Assembly: GCA_016713535.1 (NCBI GenBank)
Contig: JADJOY010000008.1
Coordinates: 124,001-188,000, forward strand
Length of the DNA stretch: 64,000 bases
Source of the DNA: JADJOY01 sp016713535 [NCBI: Deltaproteobacteria bacterium]
Lineage (GTDB): Bacteria; JADJOY01
Direction: 5' to 3'
Notes under the pieces: model-generated
What the model was told of the DNA's origin: nothing
Database searches by the model: none
Seen by the model: the letters and a program-made list of their open reading frames with translations, nothing else
Made by a program: the position numbers and the translations under genes
Part shown: one piece after another, positions 19,559-28,206 of the stretch
Position numbering within the stretch: the first letter of the stretch is position 1
How the letters are laid out: each line of letters begins with the position of its first letter

Positions 19559-20431
19559 TCAACCCTCCTCGCCCCGGTAGCGTTTCTCGGCGGCGTAGTA
19601 GCTCTCGAGCCCGATGACCCGGTTCCACTCGTCCCACGGCAGGATCCGCTCGAGGTCGCGGCGGCTCGAGCCCTCGGCGCGCAGGTTCGCGAACACCTCG
19701 CGCATCACCTGCGCCGCGGCGTAGAGCGCGGTCAGGGGATGGGCGACCAGCGCGTAGCCGAGCGCGCCGAGCTCGTCGACGCCGAGGATCGGCGTGAGCC
19801 CGCGCTCGAGCATGTTGGCGAGCTTCGCTCCCGGCACGCGGCGCGCGATCTCGCCCAGCTCCTCGACGCTCCGCGGCGCCTCGACGAAGGTCGCGTCGGC
19901 GCCGGCCTCGAGGTAGGCGAGGGCACGCTCGATGGCGGCGTCGAGGCCGAGCGGCGCGCGGGCGTCGGTGCGCGCGATCAGGTAGAGCTCGTCGCCGACC
20001 GCGTCGCGCGCGGCGCGGAGCTTGGCCACGTGCTCGCTCGTGGCGATCACCTGCTTGCCGCTCATGTGGCCACAGCGCTTCGGCCACACCTGATCCTCGA
20101 GCAGCACCCGGGCGGCGCCCGCGTCGCGGAGCTCGCGCACGGTGCGCTGCACGTTGAGGGCGTTGCCGTAACCGGTGTCCGCGTCGACGATCACCGGCAC
20201 CGAGCCCGCGGCGGCGCAGACCAGCCGCGCGCTGTCGCGCATCTCGCTCGCGGTCACGAGGCCGAAGTCGGGCAGCCCGAAGCGCGCCGCCGCGATCCCG
20301 TAGCCCGAGGCGAAGAGCACCTCGAAGCCCGCCTGCGCGGCGAGGGTGGCGGAGAGGGCGTCGAAGACGCCGGGCGCGGAGATGGCGGGGCCGCGCGTGA
20401 CGGCGGCGCGGATCCGGTCGGCGGGTCGCAT
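19559..20431 (-). CDS. Isocitrate lyase/PEP mutase superfamily protein (2-methylisocitrate lyase-like)
   Basis: A 290-residue alpha/beta-barrel enzyme of the isocitrate lyase/phosphoenolpyruvate mutase superfamily. The metal/substrate site VDADTGYGN, the catalytic-loop signature KRCGHMSGK (equivalent to KKCGH) and YLIARTDA are all present, so C-C lyase activity on a 2-methylisocitrate-like substrate is plausible; oxaloacetate decarboxylase or carboxyphosphonoenolpyruvate mutase are alternatives. The start is ATG 20431 with AAGGAG about 11 bases upstream. It begins 22 bases after the stop of the NtrC-type regulator on the same strand and may share its transcript. A methylisocitrate lyase would fit beside a propionyl-CoA-type carboxylase on the other strand, but this is only context. 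Confidence 0.85.
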   Translation of the reverse strand: MRPADRIRAAVTRGPAISAPGVFDALSATLAAQAGFEVLFASGYGIAAARFGLPDFGLVTASEMRDSARLVCAAAGSVPVIVDADTGYGNALNVQRTVRELRDAGAARVLLEDQVWPKRCGHMSGKQVIATSEHVAKLRAARDAVGDELYLIARTDARAPLGLDAAIERALAYLEAGADATFVEAPRSVEELGEIARRVPGAKLANMLERGLTPILGVDELGALGYALVAHPLTALYAAAQVMREVFANLRAEGSSRRDLERILPWDEWNRVIGLESYYAAEKRYRGEEG

Positions 20432-20453
20432 CGAGGAGACTCCTTCGTGGGGC

Positions 20454-21829
20454 TCAGCCGAGGTCGTAGCGCTTGAGCTTGTCGTAGAGCGTGCGCAGGC
20501 CGATGCCGAGGCGCTCGGCGGCGAGGCGGCGGTTGCCGTCGACGGCGGCGAGGGCGCGCACGATCGCGTCCCGTTCGAGGGCGTCGAGGGTGAGCGACCC
20601 ATCGACGGCGGTCCCGGGCGCGCGCTCATCGCTCGCCGGCCGCACCCCGGCCGGGCGCGGCGCGCCGCCCCCGATCCCGTCGAGGTGCTCGATACCGAGC
20701 GCCTCGCCGTCGGCGAGGATCGCCGCGCGCTCGAGGGCGTTGGCGAGCTGGCGCACGTTGCCGCTCCACGGTGCGGCGCTGAGCGCCGCCTCGGCGTCCG
20801 CCGTGAGCGCCAGCCGCGGGCGCTTGAGCTCGCGGCGGATCCGCTCGAGGAGCGTGCGCGCGAGCGGCACGATGTCCTCGCGGCGCTCGCGGAGCGGCGG
20901 CAGATGGATCGGGAACACCGCGAGGCGGTGGTAGAGGTCCTCGCGGAAGCGCCCCTCGCGCATGAAGTCCTCGAGGTTGCGGTTGGTGGCGGCGATCCAG
21001 CGCACGTCGGCGTCGAGGCCGCGCCCGCCGCCCACGCGCTCGAAGCGCCGCTCCTGGAGCACGCGCAGGAGCTTGGCCTGCAGGTCGGGCTTCATCTCGC
21101 CGACCTCGTCGAGGAAGAAGGTCCGCCGGCGGCGAGCTCGAGGCGCCCACGGCGGCGCTCGTGGGCGCCCGTGAACGCGCCGCGCACGTGGCCGAACAGC
21201 TCGCTCTCGAGGAGGTGCTCGGAGAGCGCGGCACAGTTGATCGCCATGAACGGCCCCGTGGCGCGCTCGCTGGCACGGTGGATGGCGCGCGCCGCCACCT
21301 CCTTGCCGGTGCCGCTCTCACCGGTCAGCAGCACCGTGGCGCTGGTGCGCGCGACCTTGCCGATCGCCTCGACGACCCGCGCCATCGCCGACGCGCCGTG
21401 GCTCAAGACGGGCGCGCCGTGCTGCTCGACCTCGCGATCCGCGCGATCGGCCGCGGCGCGCAACGCTCGCCGCTCGGCGGCGCGCGCCACCAGGAGCCGG
21501 AGCTCGGCGGGACCCGACACGGGCTTGCGCAGGTAGTCGAACGCGCCGAGCTTCATCGCCTCCACCGCGCTCTCGATGGATCCATGGGCCGTGAGCACGA
21601 TGACCTCGACCTCGGGCTGCTCGGCGCGCAGTTTGCGCACCAGCGCCTCGCCGTCCATCCCCGGCATCTTGAGGTCGGTGAGCACCACGTCGAAGGAGTG
21701 CTGATCGAGCTGGCGCGCGGCGTCGAGGCCATCGGCGCTCTCGCTCACCGCGTGGCCGTCGAGGGCGAGCGCCTCGGCGAGGAAGCTCCGCACGCCCTCC
21801 TCGTCGTCGACCACCAATACGCGCGCCAT
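20454..21829 (-). CDS. Sigma-54-dependent NtrC/ZraR-type response regulator (frameshifted near 21124)
   Basis: An NtrC-family activator of about 458 residues. The receiver domain has the acidic pair Asp8-Asp9 and phosphoacceptor Asp52 ([14 protein letters not shown]). The AAA+ domain has Walker A GESGTGKE and the sigma-54 contact loop GAFTGA. The C-terminal Fis-type helix-turn-helix is [21 protein letters not shown]. The frame changes between LELAAGG and the expected TFFLDEVGE: one base is missing at about 21122-21126, after which [18 protein letters not shown] continues correctly. It follows the sensor kinase gene at 41 bases and is its likely partner. The matching promoters are probably the divergent sigma-54 sites near 23846 and 24115. 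Confidence 0.92.
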
Positions 21830-21870
21830 GCCGCTCCTCGTCTCGCTCGCCTCGGGATCGCGGCCCGAGC

Positions 21871-23217
<1,347 letters not shown>

Positions 23218-23234
23218 GCGGAGGGCCGGGCGCG

Positions 23235-23777
23235 TCAGCGACGCGCCCGCGGGGGCTCAGGGATCCAGCGGCTCGGGAGCGTCGCGGTCGGATCGACCAC
23301 CGCCGTCGCCGCACCGCTCGGCGCGGGCTGGGGTCGGCCGCGCCGGTCGCCGCGCGGCGGCGGCGCGAGCGAGCCGCGAAGCTTCTCGGGGAGCACCGCA
23401 CGGACCTTGAGTAGCACATCGAGGCGCTGCTGGTGGGCGCGATGCTCGAGCTGATCGAGCTCCTGATCGGCGGCGCGGATCGCTTCGTCGGTGGCGGCGT
23501 CGTCGGCGAGCAGCGCCCTCATTCGACGGCGCGCGGACTCGAGGGCCCGCTGGCTCTGGCGGCGCGGACCCTCGGCGGCGTCGAGGACCGCGTAGACCCG
23601 CTCGCGGGTGGCGTCCTCGAGGTCCAGCGACTCGATGCGGTCCTCGAGCGGCGGCGGCGGAGGTGGGGGCGGCCCTTGCGGGCCGGCCGCGATCGCGAGC
23701 GTGCCCATCGCTCCGAGGGCCAGCGTCGCGAAGATGATCCGCGCGACTCGTGCGCGTGCCGTGGTTCGAGCGTTCAT
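23235..23777 (-). CDS. Periplasmic Spy/CpxP/ZraP-like heavy-metal-sensor protein
   Basis: A 180-residue exported protein. A signal peptide of about 28 residues ends in GTLAIAAG, followed by a proline run (GPPPPPPPPLE). The rest is helical and charged: a pattern of LEDRIESLDLEDATRERVYAV, ALESARRRMRALLADD and QQRLDVLLKVRAVLPEKLRG resembles the four-helix hook of Spy/CpxP/ZraP proteins, which act as zinc-binding or general periplasmic chaperones and dampen their kinase. The start is ATG 23777 with AAAGGA upstream. It is the first gene of the unit that continues into the sensor kinase 17 bases later. A sigma-54-type promoter lies about 62-76 bases upstream of the start codon. The family call rests on pattern and context. 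Confidence 0.7.
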   Translation of the reverse strand: MNARTTARARVARIIFATLALGAMGTLAIAAGPQGPPPPPPPPLEDRIESLDLEDATRERVYAVLDAAEGPRRQSQRALESARRRMRALLADDAATDEAIRAADQELDQLEHRAHQQRLDVLLKVRAVLPEKLRGSLAPPPRGDRRGRPQPAPSGAATAVVDPTATLPSRWIPEPPRARR

Positions 23778-23838
23778 GATCGATCCTTTCCATCGCCGCG
23801 CACCCGACCCCACGCGAGCGGCGCCGCTGGTCGCCAGA

Positions 23839-23853
23839 GCAACCGGTGAGCCA
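23839..23853 (-). promoter_or_regulatory. Sigma-54 (-24/-12) promoter candidate for the ZraPSR-like unit
   Basis: The minus strand reads TGGCTCACCGGTTGCT from 23853 down to 23838. The invariant GG and GC are 10 bases apart, with TTGCT at the -12 element; the -24 element differs from TGGCAC at one base. Transcription would begin near 23827 and give a leader of about 50 bases before the ATG at 23777. It faces the operon that encodes its probable activator, an NtrC-type regulator. Confidence 0.6.
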
Positions 23854-23938
23854 ACGCCCACCGGGCGCGGCGCGGCGAGGAGCGTGGCGTCGGGGCTCGA
23901 GAAATCGATCGCCGCGCGGGCGGTGCGGACCGCCTCGC

Positions 23939-23988
23939 CGCAGGTCCCGATCGCGCGGGTCGTGCGGATCCCGCAGGACGGACCTGCG
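23939..23988. repeat. Inverted repeats between divergent sigma-54 promoters: candidate activator sites
   Basis: CGCAGGTCC at 23939-23947 is the exact reverse complement of GGACCTGCG at 23980-23988, and CGCAGG at 23972-23977 pairs with CCTGCG at 23983-23988 across a 5-base spacer. The repeats lie about 90-140 bases from each of the two divergent sigma-54-type promoters, the usual place for enhancer sites of NtrC-family regulators. Their role as binding sites is inferred. Confidence 0.45.
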
Positions 23989-24108
23989 AAACCCGCAGTG
24001 ACCGCCGCCGCGGCGGGCGGGCGAGCGCACCGGAGCGCTCGGGTGCGTGCGCGCGGATCGTCGGAATTCGCGGCGGAATCGCTCGACCGCGGCGCGCTCG
24101 CCGCGAGC

Positions 24109-24122
24109 GGCACGGGCGTTGC
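24109..24122 (+). promoter_or_regulatory. Sigma-54 (-24/-12) promoter candidate for the dihaem peroxidase gene
   Basis: The plus strand reads GGCACGGGCGTTGC, within CGGCACGGGCGTTGCG. This matches the consensus TGGCACG(R)NNNTTGC with invariant GG and GC 10 bases apart. The predicted start would be near 24134, about 60 bases before the ATG of the MauG-type peroxidase gene at 24194. It points away from the other sigma-54-type site, so the two form a divergent pair. Confidence 0.6.
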
Positions 24123-24193
24123 GTTGGGGCGCCGCTCGCCACCGATCGGGCGCCGCGCTCGATCCCACGGACCCCAACCTCGGAGGAAGCGCG

Positions 24194-25759
24194 ATGCGTA
24201 CCCGCGTGCCTGGCACGATCCCCTGGCTCACGTTGCTCTTGTTCGTCACCGCGATGGGCCGCGCGGCGGCCCAGGTGCCGCCGCCGCCACCCCCGCCGCC
24301 GCAAGGGGTCCCGCCGGTGCCAGTGCCCGCCGAGAACCCGGTCACCGAGGCGAAGCGTGTCCTCGGCAAGATCCTCTACTGGGACGAGCAGCTCTCGAGC
24401 GACGACACGGTCGCCTGCGGCACCTGCCATCAGCCGACCTTCGCCGGCAGCGATCCACGGCCCGCGACGCACCCCGGCAACGACGGTGTGCTCGGGACTC
24501 CCGACGACAAGCACGGCTCGCTCGGCGTGATCCGCGCCGACGAGTCGAACGCGTACTTCGCCGACCCGATCTTCGGCCTCGGGCCGCAGGTGGGCACCCG
24601 CGAGGCCTCGTCGGTGATCGGCAGCCAGTGGGCTCCCCAGCTCTTCTGGGACGGGCGAGCCGGTCCGAGCTTCACCGATCCGCTCTCGAACGTGGTGGCG
24701 ATCACCCAGAACGGCGCCCTCGAGGCGCAGTCGGCCGGCCCTCCCGTCAACGACGTCGAGATGGCCCACGAGAATCGTGACTGGAGCGAGATCGTCACCA
24801 AGCTCGCCACCGCCGAGCCGCTCGCGCTGGCGCGCGACCTGCCATCCGATGTGGCGAGCGCGATCGCGGCGCACCCGACCTACGCCTCGCTCTTCACCTC
24901 GGCGTTCGGCGACGGCACGGTGACCGCGACGCGCATCGCGTTCGCGATCGCCACCTACGAGCGCACGCTGGTGCCCGACCAGACGCCGTTCGACGCCTTC
25001 GTGGCCGGGAACACCAACTCGCTGACCGCGCAGCAGCAGGCCGGCCTCGACGCGTTCCGCAACACCACCTGCGGCGCCTGCCACCGCCCCGCGCTCTTCA
25101 CGGACAACACGTTCCGCAACATCGGGCTTCGGCCGATCGTCGAGGACGGCGGCCGCCAGGGCATCACCGGCAACCCGGGTGATCGCGGCCGGTTCAAGGT
25201 GCCGACGCTTCGCAACGTCGGCCTCAAGCGCGAGTTCATGCACACGGGCCAGCTCACCAGCCTCGAGGAGGTCCTCGACTTCTACCTGCGCGCCAACGGC
25301 CAGGTGCAGTTCCCCGACAACCAGGATCCGCTGGTGGCGCAGATCCAGATCCCGCCCCAGCAGGTGCCGGCGGTGGTCGACTTCCTGCGCAACGGCCTCA
25401 CCGATCCGCGCGTCGCCGCCGGAACGTTCCCATTCGATCGGCCGACGCTCTCGGCGTCGCCTGACCAGTGCGGCAACGGCATCGACGACGACGCCGATGG
25501 CCTCACCGACGGCGCCGACCCGGGCTGCGTCAGCGGGGCCGACAGCTCCGAGCGCGACGTCAACAGGACCTGTGATGACGGCCTCGACAACGACCAAGAC
25601 GGCGATCTCGATCTCGCGGACTCGGATTGCACCTCGCTCGACGCCAGCGAAGACGGCTCGACACCGCCCCCGCCGCCGACGGGCTGCGGCTCGGCCGCCG
25701 GTCTCGTGTACTTCGGCGCGCCGCTGCCGCTGCTCGAGCTGCGGCGCAGGAAGCGCTGA
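24194..25759 (+). CDS. MauG/cytochrome c peroxidase-family dihaem protein with C-terminal sorting-like tail
   Basis: A 521-residue exported protein. The signal peptide is MRTRVPGTIPWLTLLLFVTA and ends near GRAAAQ, followed by a proline run. Two haem-binding motifs, CGTCH near residue 76 and CGACH near residue 295, with NPVTEAKRVLGKILYWDEQL, FWDGRAG and YERTLVPDQTPFD, place it in the bacterial cytochrome c peroxidase/MauG family. After the catalytic part come two acidic repeats, NGIDDDADGLTDGADPGC and DGLDNDQDGDLDLADSDC, which resemble calcium-binding or MopE-like metal motifs. The C-terminus is a Pro-rich stretch, a Cys, a short hydrophobic segment and RRRKR, similar to MYXO-CTERM sorting signals. 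GGAGGA precedes the ATG. A sigma-54-type promoter match lies upstream. Confidence 0.9.
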   Translation: MRTRVPGTIPWLTLLLFVTAMGRAAAQVPPPPPPPPQGVPPVPVPAENPVTEAKRVLGKILYWDEQLSSDDTVACGTCHQPTFAGSDPRPATHPGNDGVLGTPDDKHGSLGVIRADESNAYFADPIFGLGPQVGTREASSVIGSQWAPQLFWDGRAGPSFTDPLSNVVAITQNGALEAQSAGPPVNDVEMAHENRDWSEIVTKLATAEPLALARDLPSDVASAIAAHPTYASLFTSAFGDGTVTATRIAFAIATYERTLVPDQTPFDAFVAGNTNSLTAQQQAGLDAFRNTTCGACHRPALFTDNTFRNIGLRPIVEDGGRQGITGNPGDRGRFKVPTLRNVGLKREFMHTGQLTSLEEVLDFYLRANGQVQFPDNQDPLVAQIQIPPQQVPAVVDFLRNGLTDPRVAAGTFPFDRPTLSASPDQCGNGIDDDADGLTDGADPGCVSGADSSERDVNRTCDDGLDNDQDGDLDLADSDCTSLDASEDGSTPPPPPTGCGSAAGLVYFGAPLPLLELRRRKR

Positions 25760-25872
25760 GCCCCGGCGCGGCGCCATCTCGCCGCCTCGGCCCCGCCCTG
25801 GCCCGTCCTGGCCGGCGCGGGGCCGAACCGCGCTGGTTCGACGCGCGTGATCGGGAGGATAGGGTTGGGCGC

Positions 25873-28074
25873 GTGAAACGCACGGCCCTCCTCGCGCGGC
25901 TCGGCCTGGCGCTGCTCCTCGCGGGGCTGCAAGCGTGCGTCACCGAGCCGCAGACGCGGACACTCAGGAGCTCGACCGGGGAGCCGGGGCGGGTGTCGAT
26001 CGGCTTCGGCTTCGGCGGAGGCAGCGCCGCGCAGAAGGCGCTGGCGTACCAGGCGCACGACGAGCTCACCGCCGCGCTCGCACGCGGCGAGCCACTCGCG
26101 GCCGAGACCATCCTCGCGAGCTTCGATCGTGCGCTGCGCGCGGCCCTCGCCAGCGAGCGCTGGCTCGGGGTCCTCGGCGACCTGCACATCGACTGGTACG
26201 ACCAGAGCCTCGATCTGTTCGACGGCGATCGACTGCACGCCGAGGTGAGCGTGTCGCTCGAGGGCGGCTTCGTCGCGGTGCTACGAAAGGTCCAGCGGCC
26301 AGGGCTGCGCACGGTCGAGGCCTCGGTGTGGGGCGGGGGCGGCGACGAGCCCGCATTCGCGACCCGCGAGCTCCCGGTGGCGGGCTTCGGGGGTACCCGC
26401 CTCACCGTGGGCGAGGAGTTCGAGCACCTCCAGGACCTGACCCTCGCGCGACTGGTCTTCGACGCCGCCGACGGCCGCCGCCAGACGGTCTTCCGGTGTT
26501 TTCCGAAGCGCGAGCCGCGCTGGACCGCGTATTCGTTCCAGACCCCGCAGGACGTCGAGGCGCAGGACGCGGCACGCGAGGCGTTGCTCGCCAGGCTCGA
26601 CGTCTCGGACGCGTGGGTGTTCGCGGACCCCGACGAGGACCTCGCGCGCGTCTACCAGCAGATCGCCGTGGTGCGCGCCGACAAGACCCCCGCCGAGCGC
26701 GTCGATCGGCTGATCGAGATCATGCGCCGCGCCGGCGAGGAGGAGTTCCTCGCCAGCCTCACCACCGTGGTCTTCCCGGACGGGCCGGTGCTCCGGGTGC
26801 GGCGCGAGGAGCTGAAGCAGCCGATGATCCGCGTCGCGATCGGCGAGGATCCGTTCCGGCTCACCTACCTCTTCCCGGGCACGCTGGCGGTGGCCTACGA
26901 CTCGGGCCCGGTGGCGAGGCGCTGGATCGACCGCGCGGCGCGCGACGAGTCCTTCAACTTCGGCACCTTCCTGCCGGACCTGTGGCGGGGCGCCAACGAG
27001 GATCTCTTCATCGACGTCTATCGGCTGGAGCGCGCCAAGGCGCTCGCCGTCGGCACCCAGCCGAGCGAGAAGGTGCTCTTCGATCGGACCGTGCGCGCAC
27101 TCGCCGTGATCGGCGCGGCGTGGGAGAGCGAGACGGTGCGGATCGGCGGCGCCGAGTTCTCGATCCAGATCACCGATCGCGACATCCAGGCGCTGTGGGC
27201 CGGGATCGGGAAGGCCGGCGAGGGCACCCAGGCGCTGCCGCCGGGTGTCTCTCGCGTGGCGCCGCCGAGCGGCGTCTCGAGCTGGAAGCTCGAGCGCTTC
27301 AGCGAGGGCGGGCTCACGTTCTTCCACGACGGCTCGCTCGTCTACTACGAGGTCCAGCCCGGCGACGTCGGCGACGGCGGCCTCGACATCATCCGGCGCC
27401 GGCTGCGCACCCACATCCCGGGGCGCTACGACCACCCGATCGCCTTCAGCGGCTTCCGCGACGACCACCTCGTCGCCGGGCTGCTGGTGGTGGTGCCCGA
27501 CTCGCCCGACCTGCGGGTGATCGGCTCGGCGCGGTTGCGGGCGCTGGTGGACGCGGCTTGCGCCGCCGAGGGCTTCGACTATCCCGAGCTGGTGTTCGCG
27601 CTGGTGTGGAACGAGTCGCGCGCCGGGCTCGACAACTTCTTCCGCTTCGAGGAAGGGCGGCTCGACGCCGTGACCCGGCTGCGCGACGGCCTCGACGGAT
27701 CCGACGGGCAGCGCTTCGACGACCTCTACGGCCGCTTCGGCGCGCTCCTCGCGGGCTCCTACGGTCCCGGCCACGTGCTCTTCGAGACCGCCTGGGCGAT
27801 GGGCTTCCGCGGCTCGCCTGGCGAGCTCGCCGACCCCGCCACCAACCTGCGCTACGTGGCGCGCTACCTGCGGATCAACGGCGTCGACCGCTCGACGTCG
27901 CTGGAGCGGATCAGCCGCATCTACAACGGGCCTGGCTACGCGCGGAACGACTACCACCTGCGGCTGCGCCAGAACCTGGCGCGCGCCGAGCGCGCCTACG
28001 CCGAGCCGGTCGCGGACCAGAGCGACGCTGGGAGCGGCCGCGCTCGCAGCGAACGGCGCTCGGGCGCCCCTTGA
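25873..28074 (+). CDS. Large lipoprotein with a possible C-terminal lysozyme-like domain
   Basis: A 733-residue protein starting at GTG 25873 with a lipoprotein signal, LLARLGLALLLAGLQAC (LQAC lipobox). I do not recognise the central region (residues 40-520), which is rich in beta and mixed segments. The last ~200 residues show features of a lytic-transglycosylase-like fold: VFALVWNESRAG with a candidate catalytic Glu, HVLFETAWAMGFRG and DPATNLRYVARYLRINGV, which recalls the Asn-xx-xGA-xYL part of Slt domains, and RIYNGPGYARNDYH. The usual GLMQ motif is absent, so activity is doubtful. The gene is 113 bases after the dihaem peroxidase and may follow it in transcription. Likely location: outer membrane, periplasmic side. 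Confidence 0.6.
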   Translation: MKRTALLARLGLALLLAGLQACVTEPQTRTLRSSTGEPGRVSIGFGFGGGSAAQKALAYQAHDELTAALARGEPLAAETILASFDRALRAALASERWLGVLGDLHIDWYDQSLDLFDGDRLHAEVSVSLEGGFVAVLRKVQRPGLRTVEASVWGGGGDEPAFATRELPVAGFGGTRLTVGEEFEHLQDLTLARLVFDAADGRRQTVFRCFPKREPRWTAYSFQTPQDVEAQDAAREALLARLDVSDAWVFADPDEDLARVYQQIAVVRADKTPAERVDRLIEIMRRAGEEEFLASLTTVVFPDGPVLRVRREELKQPMIRVAIGEDPFRLTYLFPGTLAVAYDSGPVARRWIDRAARDESFNFGTFLPDLWRGANEDLFIDVYRLERAKALAVGTQPSEKVLFDRTVRALAVIGAAWESETVRIGGAEFSIQITDRDIQALWAGIGKAGEGTQALPPGVSRVAPPSGVSSWKLERFSEGGLTFFHDGSLVYYEVQPGDVGDGGLDIIRRRLRTHIPGRYDHPIAFSGFRDDHLVAGLLVVVPDSPDLRVIGSARLRALVDAACAAEGFDYPELVFALVWNESRAGLDNFFRFEEGRLDAVTRLRDGLDGSDGQRFDDLYGRFGALLAGSYGPGHVLFETAWAMGFRGSPGELADPATNLRYVARYLRINGVDRSTSLERISRIYNGPGYARNDYHLRLRQNLARAERAYAEPVADQSDAGSGRARSERRSGAP

Positions 28075-28206
28075 GGTTGGCGCTTCACCGGAGGGTGTCG
28101 AGGTGCGCCAGGCGGTCCGGCGCGCGCTCAAGGTCCGTCGCGGCGCGCCGATGAAGCGCTCGATGGACCTTGTCCGCGGCGGTGGCGCGCGGGAAGTGAG
28201 GGTTCG

